A DNA stretch of 64,000 bases. Origin: Pontibacter anaerobius. GTDB lineage: Bacteria > Bacteroidota > Bacteroidia > Cytophagales > Hymenobacteraceae. Positions within the stretch are counted from its first letter, which is position 1; every line of letters starts with the position of its first letter. The notes under the pieces were generated by a model, which had not been told where the DNA came from, made no database searches, and saw only the letters and a program-made list of their open reading frames with translations. Location: NCBI RefSeq assembly GCF_026241195.1, contig NZ_JAPFQO010000007.1:186001-250000 (forward strand), given 5' to 3'. Below, in pieces: positions 33,955 to 41,965 of the stretch. The translations under genes were made by a program, and so were the position numbers.

Positions 33955-35186
33955 ATTCGCTGTGCTATACTTTGAAAATGTGCTGTGGCTTGTGCTTGTT
34001 TAGAGAACCATACGGCATACGCGGCTCTGAGTACGGTCGCCAGCATAATCGGCAGGAAAGCGGCATGGTACATTTGCGGCCACAGCGGCCAGCCAATCAC
34101 GGCCACTGCGGTAACTATGGCAGTATAGAGCATATACTTGCGCACCCACTCCCGGAGTATGCTGCGGCCCAGAAAGACAGCAACTACCACGTGCGAAGGG
34201 ATAGTCCAGAGTAAATTAAAGTTATAAGCTGTGGCCTGGTGGTCGGTGGCGAACCAGAGCAGCAGCACCACAATACCCAGCAGCCCCAGCACCAGGAAAA
34301 ACACCATGTCGAACACGCGGCTGCGGCTGCGCTTGATGAAATCCATGGCTGTAAGCGCCACCACGATCACGAAAAATGCCCAGAACAGCAGCTGCGGCGT
34401 AAACCAGCCAGCCTCCAGGGGAATAGAAGGGTCGCGCTCAAAGATCACCTTCTGCTCCAGTGCCAGTGGTGCCGTACTGCCTTTTTGCGAGAGAGTAGCA
34501 TTGGCCAGGCCTTTGGAGAGGTAATCCGGCAGGAACATGTACTGGTAAGGAGTGGCCTCCTGGTCGATGCGCGCGCCAAGGGCTATGTCGATCCCGAAAT
34601 CGCCCCAAGGCTGCGGCCCCAGGTATAAATCGATGAGGTTCCGGAAGCTGTAGTCCTGGTCGAACTGGCTGATGTTAAAGGCCAGCTGGTTGGGGAAGGT
34701 AGCCTCCAGGCCGTCGCGGATGCGGGTGGCGCAGTTGTCGAAAAAGAAGTCGTAAAGATAAAAGCGGTTCTCGGGCAGGTAGTTGTGCGTCAGGAAGGCC
34801 CAGTACTGCTGCTTCTGCTCCTCCGTCAGGTTCAGCTGCTGCTCGTACACCGAGCGGTTGTCCATGGTGTAGCTGTACACGAAATCCTGGAAATGCGCCG
34901 CCGAGAGCTTGTAGTTTAGCTTGCCCTGCGCAAACTTGAGGTAGAAGTTGGGCTCGTCGAAGTCGAAGGTGCCGTAATTGAACACCACGTCCATGCCATT
35001 GGCCGGGTCGTGCACCCGCACGGCGCTGTGCCCGAAAATGGCGTACAGGTCTGGCCCTGGCGAGCAGGTGATCAGGCTGATCTTTGCGTCCTGCGACAGT
35101 GGGATGCCATCGAACTGCGCCCAGGCCGGCAGGGTAAGGATGCTGAGAGCCAGCATCAGCGTTAGCTTTTTTATAAATGCTTTCAT
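33951..35186 (-). CDS. DUF4105 membrane protein (possible lipoprotein N-acyltransferase Lnb)
   Basis: A 411-residue protein with a signal peptide (cleavage near AWAQ/FDG), an exported DUF4105 domain (ISLITCSPGPDLYAIFGHSA, VVFNYGTFDFDEPNFYLKF and YDFFFDNCATRIRD, whose His and Cys may be a papain-like catalytic pair), and a C-terminal part with about five membrane helices (from residue 265). I recall a DUF4105 protein of Bacteroides being reported as a lipoprotein N-acyltransferase (Lnb), functionally replacing Lnt; I am not certain this orthologue does the same. Translationally coupled to the inositol-phosphatase gene, downstream of rsmI. Confidence 0.8.
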   Translation of the reverse strand: MKAFIKKLTLMLALSILTLPAWAQFDGIPLSQDAKISLITCSPGPDLYAIFGHSAVRVHDPANGMDVVFNYGTFDFDEPNFYLKFAQGKLNYKLSAAHFQDFVYSYTMDNRSVYEQQLNLTEEQKQQYWAFLTHNYLPENRFYLYDFFFDNCATRIRDGLEATFPNQLAFNISQFDQDYSFRNLIDLYLGPQPWGDFGIDIALGARIDQEATPYQYMFLPDYLSKGLANATLSQKGSTAPLALEQKVIFERDPSIPLEAGWFTPQLLFWAFFVIVVALTAMDFIKRSRSRVFDMVFFLVLGLLGIVVLLLWFATDHQATAYNFNLLWTIPSHVVVAVFLGRSILREWVRKYMLYTAIVTAVAVIGWPLWPQMYHAAFLPIMLATVLRAAYAVWFSKQAQATAHFQSIAQRI

Positions 35187-35187
35187 G

Positions 35188-35898
35188 TTATTCTTTATCG
35201 GCTTTTCCGCCTTTGGCGGCCCCAGAAACCACTAGCACAAACTCGCCTTTAATGGCTTTGTTGTTGAAAATCTCGATCAGCTCGTCCAGGGTGCCGTTAA
35301 TGGTTTCCTCAAACATCTTCGAGATTTCACGTGAAACAGAGGCCTCGCGCTCTCCCCCGAAAAACTCCTTAAACTGCGTGAGCGTCTTGAGCAGGCGGTG
35401 CGGCGACTCATAGAAAATCATAGTACGCTCCTCGTCGGCCAGGTTCTGCAAGCGTGTCTGGCGGCCCTTTTTCACAGGCAGGAACCCCTCAAAGGTAAAA
35501 CGGTCGGTGCTGAAGCCGGATTTAACCAAGGCAGGCACGAAGGCCGTAGCGCCCGGCAGGCACTCTACTTTGATACCGTTCTTCACGCACTCCCGTACCA
35601 GGAAGAAACCGGGGTCCGAGATGCCCGGCGTGCCCGCATCCGAGACCAATGCCATCACCTCCCCGGCCTTCATGCGGTCTATTAGGTGGGCGGTGGCCTT
35701 GTGCTCGTTGTGCAGATGGTGGCTGTGCATGCGTTTTTCGATGCCCAGGTGCTGCAGCAGCTTGCCGCTGGTGCGCGTGTCCTCGGCAAGTATAACGTCC
35801 ACCTCCTTCAGTATACGAATGGCCCGCAGCGTGATATCCTCCAGGTTACCGATGGGAGTCGGCACCAGGTATAAACTTGTCTTTTCCTGTTCCTGCAT
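35188..35898 (-). CDS. rsmI: 16S rRNA (cytidine1402-2'-O)-methyltransferase
   Basis: RsmI methylates the 2'-O of C1402 in the decoding centre of 16S rRNA. The 236-residue product has the tetrapyrrole-methylase fold motifs LYLVPTPIGNLEDITLRA, VILAEDTRTSGKLLQHL, LVSDAGTPGISDPG and FEGFLPVKKGRQ, and VSREISKMFEE in the C-terminal part. The length is typical (about 230-280). It is the first gene of the rsmI-DUF4105-suhB operon; its stop codon is one base from the next start. Confidence 0.95.
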   Translation of the reverse strand: MQEQEKTSLYLVPTPIGNLEDITLRAIRILKEVDVILAEDTRTSGKLLQHLGIEKRMHSHHLHNEHKATAHLIDRMKAGEVMALVSDAGTPGISDPGFFLVRECVKNGIKVECLPGATAFVPALVKSGFSTDRFTFEGFLPVKKGRQTRLQNLADEERTMIFYESPHRLLKTLTQFKEFFGGEREASVSREISKMFEETINGTLDELIEIFNNKAIKGEFVLVVSGAAKGGKADKE

Positions 35899-35997
35899 GG
35901 CGTAAAGATACTATAGATAAGGGAGAAAGGTAAAAAGGTAGAAAAGTAAAAAGGGCGGTTGGCGTTTATACTTTGGCTGCTCGTCCTGTAAAGAAAC

Positions 35998-36030
35998 CTG
36001 GTAGTAGGCAGGTTAAGCCTATACTACCAG
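35998..36030. repeat. Intergenic hairpin next to the shared word
   Basis: CTGGTAGTAGGC (35998-36009) pairs with GCC-TA-TACTACCAG (36017-36030) except for a two-base bulge. It adjoins the repeated word GATCCTTTCAGGATGAC. It may end transcription of the pterin dehydratase gene or be part of a repeat. Confidence 0.5.
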
Positions 36031-36059
36031 CTACCAAGATCCTTTCAGGATGACAAAAT
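36030..36059. repeat. Second copy of the GATCCTTTCAGGATGAC word
   Basis: See 20027-20062. Just downstream (36062-36077) a partial inverted version, GTAGATCCTGAAAGCCC, occurs. Confidence 0.55.
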
Positions 36060-36172
36060 ATGTAGATCCTGAAAGCCCTGCCTGACCCGAAACGTTAAGT
36101 TTATACTTCTGCAAACCGGTTAATCTGTAAAATAACCGCTTCGCGAAGTATGAGTCCTCAGCAAGTATAAAC

Positions 36173-36427
36173 TCACCCCTTCTCCGCCATCATCCGGTCA
36201 TAGATCCTGTCAATGCGCCTGGCCAGTTCATGATCTTTCTCGGTTACGGTGTTGCTGGCGTCGTGGGTGGTGAGCTCAATCTCCACTTTGTTGTACACGT
36301 TGCTCCACCACGGATGATGGTTCAGCTCCTCGGCCACCTCCCCCACAGCGTTCATAAAGGCAAGCGCCTGTTTAAAGTCTTTAAAGGTAAGGCTACGCGA
36401 TATTTTATTCTCTTCTTCTTTCCACAT
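36173..36427 (-). CDS. phhB: 4a-hydroxytetrahydrobiopterin dehydratase
   Basis: An 84-residue pterin-4a-carbinolamine dehydratase that recycles the pterin cofactor of aromatic amino acid hydroxylases. The active-site motif AEELNHHPWWSNVYNKVEI (His-His-Pro) and the later LTTHDASNTVTEKD are intact. The start at 36427 (MWKEEENKISRSLTF) gives the usual 80-100 residue length. No hydroxylase is nearby, so the physiological partner is unknown. It diverges from the SDR gene at 36543. Confidence 0.9.
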   Translation of the reverse strand: MWKEEENKISRSLTFKDFKQALAFMNAVGEVAEELNHHPWWSNVYNKVEIELTTHDASNTVTEKDHELARRIDRIYDRMMAEKG

Positions 36428-36542
36428 AGGTTTAACGGTTAGCGGCCTTGCCTGCCTGTATTGCAGAAACATGACGACTGTGCAGGCGTATAGCTTTAAA
36501 AGTTTATTTACGACGATATACTTCTATAAACCTATAAAAACT

Positions 36543-37400
36543 ATGGAAAACAAACCAAAATCTTTTCCGCCGCAGGAGATGGAGCAGCCGGGCAAGGAGC
36601 ATAAAATGATGCCGGAGCCGGAGATCATCAGAGACGGGTATAAAGGCAGTGACAAGCTGAAGGGTAAAGTAGCCCTGATCACTGGCGGCGACAGCGGCAT
36701 CGGGCGTGCCGTGGCCGTGCACTTTGCCCGCGAGGGGGCCGATATCGCCATTGTGTACCTCAACGAGGACAAAGACGCCCAAGACACTAAACAGATGGTG
36801 GAAAAAGAAGGCCGCAAATGCCTGCTGATCTCGGGAGACGTGGGCAAGGAGGACTTCTGCCGCGATGCCGTGAAGCAAACCGTAAAGGAACTAGGGCGGC
36901 TGGATACGCTGGTGAATAACGCCGGAGAGCAGCATGCCCAGGAGGATATCCGAGACATTACGGAGGAGCAGCTGAAGCGCACCTTCGACACGAACATCTT
37001 CTCCATGTTCTACTTCGTGAAGGAGGCCCTGAACCACATGAAAGAGGGAAGCACCATCATCAACACCACTTCTGTAACGGCGTACCATGGCAACAAACTG
37101 CTGCTCGATTACTCCTCCACAAAAGGCGCCATACTTACCTTTACCCGCACGCTTGCCCAAATGGTGGCCGATAAAAAAATACGGGTGAATGGCGTGGCCC
37201 CGGGGCCAATCTGGACACCGCTTATCCCGGCCTCTTTTGACGAGGAAAAAGTATCGAAATTCGGCCAGAAAACACTGCTGAAACGCGCCGGGCAGCCATC
37301 GGAGGTGGCGCCTGCCTATGTGTACCTGGCCTCCGAAGACTCAGCCTTTACCTTGGGCGAGATTATGCACATAAACGGAGGCGAAATGGTGACGACCTAA
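36543..37400 (+). CDS. SDR family oxidoreductase (general-stress type)
   Basis: A 285-residue short-chain dehydrogenase of the YghA / general stress protein 39 type. This is suggested by its N-terminal arm MENKPKSFPPQEMEQPGKEH and DGYKGSDKLKGKVALITGGD, where the family normally has a proline/glutamine-rich arm before the Rossmann fold. The motifs TGGDSGIG, NNAGEQH, the catalytic Ser in NTTSVTAYHG, YSSTKGA and VAPGPIWTPLIPASF are present. It is followed by two hydrophilic small genes, which supports a stress (desiccation/osmotic) setting. The first 24 codons of the longest frame are dropped because they lack family similarity. Confidence 0.88.
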   Translation: MENKPKSFPPQEMEQPGKEHKMMPEPEIIRDGYKGSDKLKGKVALITGGDSGIGRAVAVHFAREGADIAIVYLNEDKDAQDTKQMVEKEGRKCLLISGDVGKEDFCRDAVKQTVKELGRLDTLVNNAGEQHAQEDIRDITEEQLKRTFDTNIFSMFYFVKEALNHMKEGSTIINTTSVTAYHGNKLLLDYSSTKGAILTFTRTLAQMVADKKIRVNGVAPGPIWTPLIPASFDEEKVSKFGQKTLLKRAGQPSEVAPAYVYLASEDSAFTLGEIMHINGGEMVTT

Positions 37401-37481
37401 ACCAAAGCCGCCTGAAAAGAGTAAAACCCAAGTATAAGTGCTTTTGCAACAGAGCACGATGTTAATTAAAAGAATGCTATT

Positions 37482-37784
37482 ATGGCTGAAGATAAAGAAG
37501 ATAAAGGGAAGCTGAAAAACCAGCTCCCCGACAAGCGGGGATTCCGCGATTTGGATGAGGACACGGGGGATCAGGAAATGCGCGCCGGGCATATTATTCC
37601 GGGTGCTGACCCGCCTAAGAACGAGCACCAGCGTGGCGGCTTCGGTAACCGCGACGGCAAAGAGGGCTACGGCAGCGACACGGCTTCTGAGGGACCAAGC
37701 GCCACCGGCGTAAACGATTTTGCCGACGATGGCATACAGCCACCGGACAACATGCGCACCGAAGACGAGGGCCGCGGCACCTAA
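37482..37784 (+). CDS. Hydrophilic, probably disordered small protein
   Basis: A 100-residue highly charged Gly/Asp/Glu/Lys-rich protein with no hydrophobic core (it contains RGGFGNRDGKEGYGSDTAS). I recognise no domain. The composition resembles hydrophilins or stress-protective disordered proteins, and it lies 80 bases after the stress-type SDR and before a similar small gene. The opposite-strand open frame covering it has no family resemblance. It could be a genuine but lineage-specific gene. Confidence 0.55.
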   Translation: MAEDKEDKGKLKNQLPDKRGFRDLDEDTGDQEMRAGHIIPGADPPKNEHQRGGFGNRDGKEGYGSDTASEGPSATGVNDFADDGIQPPDNMRTEDEGRGT

Positions 37785-37865
37785 GCCCGTCAATAAAAAG
37801 TGTAACTGATTTATAAGTATGGCTGGCAAGTATAATGTTTGCCGGTCGTGAAGTTGAATTTAAAA

Positions 37866-37872
37866 AAGGAGG
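37866..37872 (+). promoter_or_regulatory. Strong Shine-Dalgarno site
   Basis: AAGGAGG five bases before the ATG at 37878. Such sites are scarce in this window, where most genes have none. It decides the start of the downstream gene. Confidence 0.7.
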
Positions 37873-37877
37873 ACATC

Positions 37878-38117
37878 ATGCCATCATATAAGCACACACA
37901 GCCAAGCTCAGAAAACGAAGGAAGACCAACCGGACGCGGACAGGATAAGGCAGCGGGCGGCAAGCCTGTAGACCCAAACCAGACCCGCGCCGAGCACGAA
38001 GAGCTGAAGAAAAAACATACTGAAGGGCCAGACAAAGCGGCGGGCAAGAACACCATGACAAACAACCCTAACCGCAACACGAACAAACCCGATATTGATA
38101 ACAACAAGTATAATTAA
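37878..38117 (+). CDS. Hydrophilic, KGG-type small protein
   Basis: A 79-residue charged, Gly/Asn/Pro-rich protein starting MPSYKHTQPSSENEGRPTGR and containing two DKAAG(G)K repeats (GQDKAAGGK and GPDKAAGKN). It has no hydrophobic core and is probably intrinsically disordered, similar in feel to stress-responsive KGG-repeat proteins. Its strong Shine-Dalgarno site suggests high expression. It follows another hydrophilic gene and a stress-type SDR. Confidence 0.65.
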   Translation: MPSYKHTQPSSENEGRPTGRGQDKAAGGKPVDPNQTRAEHEELKKKHTEGPDKAAGKNTMTNNPNRNTNKPDIDNNKYN

Positions 38118-38137
38118 AATACCTAACATTGCTTAAC

Positions 38138-38172
38138 CAGAGATAGCACCTGTACCACGGGTGCTATCTCTG
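38138..38172 (+). terminator. Hairpin after the hydrophilic gene pair
   Basis: CAGAGATAGCACC (38138-38150) and GGTGCTATCTCTG (38160-38172) make a 13-base stem. The T run after it is weak. Confidence 0.65.
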
Positions 38173-38215
38173 TGTTATATTAGCGGGCCGCAAAGGCTGC
38201 GAAAAAACAGATGAT

Positions 38216-38911
38216 ATGCCTCGTTATGCCCTGACTGACATCCACGGCTGTGCCCGCACGTTTAAAGCTATGGTGCACGATCAGCTTCAGCTTACCCGAA
38301 ACGACGAGTTATACTTGCTCGGCGACCTCGTGAACAAAGGCCCCGACTCCAAAGGAGTGATCGATTTTATACTTCATCTCCGGAAGCAGAACTACCAGGT
38401 ACACTGCCTGCGCGGCAACCACGACCAAATGCTGCTGAAGTCCGTGAAAAAGGGGGAAAAAGCGCTTAACCTGACGCCAACCGAACAGGAGCTGGTGCTA
38501 CAGAGTTTCGGCATCAACGGGTTTGAGCATCTGAACAAAAAGTATGTTGGCTTCCTGGATAGCCTCCCCTATTACCTCGAGCTGCCTGACTACTTCCTGG
38601 TGCACGCCGGGTTCGATTTTAAGCAAGACGATATCTTCTCTGACAAAGAGGCCATGCTCAATATCCGGGGATATACACCTGACTGGGAGCGCCTCGGTAA
38701 TAAGAAGCTGCTGCACGGCCACACGCCCACGCCTTTGCATACCATCAAGAAAGCCGCCTCGCATAAAGAACAGAAGCTGAACCTGGACGCCGGCTGTGTC
38801 TACTATAAAAACGCCGCCTACGGCAACCTGGTGGCACTGGACATGGATACGCAGGAACTCTACATCCAACCCAACATAGATCGCCCATACCCGGTAGCAC
38901 GGAAAAGCTAG
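38216..38911 (+). CDS. Metallophosphoesterase (PrpA/ApaH-like protein phosphatase)
   Basis: A 231-residue calcineurin-like phosphoesterase of the bacterial serine/threonine phosphatase or ApaH-like type. Metal motifs are ALTDIHGC (DxH), YLLGDLVNKGPDSKG (GDxxxxG), CLRGNHDQM (GNHD), VHAGFDF and LHGHTPTP. The length is that of small PP-type enzymes. Possible substrates are phosphoproteins or diadenosine polyphosphates, and sequence alone does not choose. Convergent with the large surface-protein gene, separated by a bidirectional terminator. Confidence 0.85.
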   Translation: MPRYALTDIHGCARTFKAMVHDQLQLTRNDELYLLGDLVNKGPDSKGVIDFILHLRKQNYQVHCLRGNHDQMLLKSVKKGEKALNLTPTEQELVLQSFGINGFEHLNKKYVGFLDSLPYYLELPDYFLVHAGFDFKQDDIFSDKEAMLNIRGYTPDWERLGNKKLLHGHTPTPLHTIKKAASHKEQKLNLDAGCVYYKNAAYGNLVALDMDTQELYIQPNIDRPYPVARKS

Positions 38912-38951
38912 CTTGGAAAGTATGAAATTGATATATGCACCTATATATAAT

Positions 38952-38985
38952 AAAGAAGGGCAGCCCTGTAAAGCTGCCCTTCTTT
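38952..38985. terminator. Bidirectional terminator
   Basis: AAAGAAGGGCAGC (38952-38964) and GCTGCCCTTCTTT (38973-38985), a 13-base stem between convergent genes. Confidence 0.88.
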
Positions 38986-39007
38986 AATGGTGTGGTTTAT
39001 ACTTCTA

Positions 39008-41296
39008 TTACTGCGTGATCACCAGCTTGATGAACTTGCTGCCCTTAGAAGTAGAAAGCCTTCCGATATAGATGTTCTTGTTGCCGATGCTTCTGTTGAT
39101 GTTGAAGGTCATCTCCTGGTTAGCTGCTACCTCGCCGTCGAAAAGCTTGGTAACTACCTTGCCGTTCATGTCCACGATATCCAGCACCACGTAGTCAGCT
39201 TCTTTCAGCTTCAGGGTGAGCTGGCCTCTGTCGTTGATCGGGTTAGGGTACAGTAGCAGTTCAGCCTCTGCTATTTCTTCTTCCTCTGTCGCGTCTTCCG
39301 CAGCAATCTCCTCTGTGTCGGCTACCTCTGGTGAGCTGTTGCTGCCAGTGCTGCAGTCGCCGAGCACATCGCCGTGTGCCAGGTGCGCCTGCACTGCCGC
39401 CGGGGCGATGCATATTGGCTTGCCTTTGTGGCAAACAGTCACCTTGTCCAGTTTCTTCTTGTTGCCGCAGCGCACGTCCACTACCTCCACTGTCACCTCA
39501 TCAGTGCTGGTGCAGCCCGAGGCATCCGTTACGGTAAGCGTGTAGGTGGTGGTGGCGGTAGGGCAAACCTGGATGGAGGCTGTTGTTTCGCCTGTGCTCC
39601 AGCTATACGTATAAAATGCTGCGTTGCCGCCAGTGGCACTGGCTGTTAGGGTAGTGCAGTTATAATCCTTATAACCGAAAAAGACAGTTTTATCCTCTCC
39701 GGCATTAGCTGTTGGCGCGGTGTTAACCACTACAAACATGGTGGCGCTGCTGCTGCAGCCATTGGTGTTGGTGTAAGTATAAACCACCGCGTGCTTGCCT
39801 GGCCCCGCCAAAGTTGGATTGAAAAGGCCGTTCTCTACATAAGCGCTAGTGTAAACTCCTCCCGTAGGGCTGGCCCCGGACATCGTGAACGGCGCTGCGC
39901 CTTGGCATACGGTAATTACAGGCTCGCTAAAAATTATTTCGGGCAGCGCGGCGGCGGTAACAATTACCGTGGCAGATTGGCTCGTGCAACCTGTCGCGTC
40001 CTTTGCTACCGCGGTATAGGTGCCTGCACCCAGCCCGTTAAACAGATCCGATGCCTGGAAAGACTGTCCACCGTCCAGTGAGTAAGTATAAGGTGCCGTG
40101 CCGTGGTCAGCTTGCAGGTGAACCAGGCCATTAGAGTTCTCGCCACACGGCTGTTGCGCTATCGAAGCCGAGACCATAACGGCGCAGGCTTCGGTGGGAG
40201 ATACCACCGAGATAGGCACAATCATCTGCGCAGAAAGGGGGATCAGGTTGTTGTCTGTTGCGGTGAACTGTACGTTGTAGCTCCCCAGGGCGTCCGGGGT
40301 CCAGGAAAAAGTGCCTCTGGCGATATTGCCGGTAGCGGTTTGCGTAAAGCTGGCGCCCTTCTCAAACACGGAGCTGCTAGCCTGTAGGCTTACGCTTTGC
40401 CCGGCTGCGTCTGTCGCCGTCACCTCAAAATTTAAAGTTTCCCCCAGGCTTACCACTTGCGGCTGCATCGGCGCAAACACAGGCGCATTGTTGTCGTCAT
40501 CTAATACATTAAGTATAAAGTCGCGCAGCACAAAAGCGCCGGTAAACTGCCCGTCTATTTTCTCCCGAAGCTTTACGTTTACAAGCCAGAGGCCTTTCTG
40601 AGGGTTAGACCAGAGCACGGTGCCAGTGTTTGTCACGTCAAACCCCGTTTGCTTCATCAACTGATACAGGTTGTCGTTCACGCCGAAGGGTGTCTCCAGC
40701 GAATACTGTTGTTCGTGGCCCTCACTGTCCTCCATGCTCAGGCTGAAGTTAATGGGGGTGTCAATATCAAAGTTAAAGATAGGCACATCGTAAAACTGTG
40801 GCGAAGAGCTGGGGGCCTGCGGGTCGTAGTTAACCGCCGCAAACAAACCACTTTGCTCCGAGCCGAAGTTGGAGCCGTTTGCCCGGCAGCAGCTTTTCCA
40901 GGAAATCTGGTACAGGCCGGGCGTAGACCAAGTTACCCGCTGCTGCTGCACGTGCTCCATCGTCTTGCCATCCGGGAGCAGTGTTTTAGAAATGGTAAGT
41001 GAGGGGGTGTTAAGCCTCGGCGACCCTTCGTAAGTTGGATTGATATTTCCTACTGCGTCTTTATCCCAATACCCTTTGATCAGAATATCATACTGGCCAT
41101 TGCCCAGATATTTATAGGTTATCTGCCCGCCTTTAAAATGCGATGCCATGACCATTGCGCTTGCCATACACAAGGCAAGAAGAGTAAAAATACTCCTGAG
41201 TCTCCATTTGTAACTATCCAAACTTCGGAATTGGACAGTTTTTCCTGAGAATTCTACACCACAGAATTCAGGACCTTTGAGTAGATTTTGTTTCAT
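39008..41296 (-). CDS. Secreted surface protein with T9SS type A sorting domain
   Basis: A 762-residue putative type IX secretion cargo. A long charged N-terminal stretch precedes a signal-type hydrophobic helix (about residues 36-52). The next 200 residues (SHFKGGQITYKYLGNGQYD) are a domain common in Bacteroidota gliding-associated surface proteins. After residue 290 come Ig/PKD-like and SprB-repeat-like beta domains (APVFAPMQPQVVSLGETL; APYTYSLDGGQSFQASDLFN), a C-rich segment near residue 600, and an acidic Glu-rich linker. The type A sorting domain has YPNPINDRGQLTLKL and ends STSKGSKFIKLVITQ. The start is uncertain because the leader is unusually long. It diverges from the 1163-residue gene. 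Confidence 0.82.
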   Translation of the reverse strand: MKQNLLKGPEFCGVEFSGKTVQFRSLDSYKWRLRSIFTLLALCMASAMVMASHFKGGQITYKYLGNGQYDILIKGYWDKDAVGNINPTYEGSPRLNTPSLTISKTLLPDGKTMEHVQQQRVTWSTPGLYQISWKSCCRANGSNFGSEQSGLFAAVNYDPQAPSSSPQFYDVPIFNFDIDTPINFSLSMEDSEGHEQQYSLETPFGVNDNLYQLMKQTGFDVTNTGTVLWSNPQKGLWLVNVKLREKIDGQFTGAFVLRDFILNVLDDDNNAPVFAPMQPQVVSLGETLNFEVTATDAAGQSVSLQASSSVFEKGASFTQTATGNIARGTFSWTPDALGSYNVQFTATDNNLIPLSAQMIVPISVVSPTEACAVMVSASIAQQPCGENSNGLVHLQADHGTAPYTYSLDGGQSFQASDLFNGLGAGTYTAVAKDATGCTSQSATVIVTAAALPEIIFSEPVITVCQGAAPFTMSGASPTGGVYTSAYVENGLFNPTLAGPGKHAVVYTYTNTNGCSSSATMFVVVNTAPTANAGEDKTVFFGYKDYNCTTLTASATGGNAAFYTYSWSTGETTASIQVCPTATTTYTLTVTDASGCTSTDEVTVEVVDVRCGNKKKLDKVTVCHKGKPICIAPAAVQAHLAHGDVLGDCSTGSNSSPEVADTEEIAAEDATEEEEIAEAELLLYPNPINDRGQLTLKLKEADYVVLDIVDMNGKVVTKLFDGEVAANQEMTFNINRSIGNKNIYIGRLSTSKGSKFIKLVITQ

Positions 41297-41965
41297 ACAA
41301 ATCTAAAATTTTAAAGTTAAGGACACTGATTTTTATTATTCCAATAAATAAAATAACTGTGAGGTGTGGTTGCTTCGGGTTAAATGTATTAAAAGTAATA
41401 TATATAAGCAATAGCTAATATAGTAATTGCATGAAAATTGATTATGGAGGGTATAAATATGGGTTCAATTTTTTCAGGGCTATGATTTAAAGCTTTTGAG
41501 CTGGTGATCTATTAAGTATATACTTGTAACTTGTTGCTGTATCAATGTTTAGCAGAATTTTTGTGCGTTTCCGATCAGGCGTGATGTTATCCTTAAAGAG
41601 AAGATAGGTGGTAGAATTGTTCAATTTTGATTGTAACTTATAGAGGAATAAGATTATTTTTGTGGCCTGCTTCCTACAATTCTATAGTTATATAGAAATT
41701 TATAAAAAAATAATTTGCCAGTTGTGTTAGCTTTGCACTATATTTATTGCTGCATAACAGATGTGCTAAAAGAAAGAGCTTGTGGAGGTTAGGCAATGGC
41801 CTGTTCAGGTGCAAACGCTATTTGTACAACTTTAACTAAAAAAAGCATCGGATGCTTTCTATATAGTCATCGGTTAGTTTACTTTGTGAGTAAAACTGTG
41901 CAGTTACAAACTGTCTTTTATTAATGTTTAATTTTTTTATTGTTAGGCCATTTAATTTTTAGGCT
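41297..41965. other. Long AT-rich divergent intergenic region (669 bases)
   Basis: Lies between two divergent sorting-domain surface-protein genes. It is AT-rich and contains several TATA-like words and one TAGCTTTG (about 41729) but no convincing paired -33 box. No gene or repeat was seen. Its length is unusual here. Confidence 0.5.

Noticed and set aside
37341-37829. 162-codon minus-strand frame over the hydrophilic gene
   Set aside because: Hydrophobic antisense translation of a charged gene; the plus-strand frame sits in a same-strand series with the SDR and the next hydrophilic gene.
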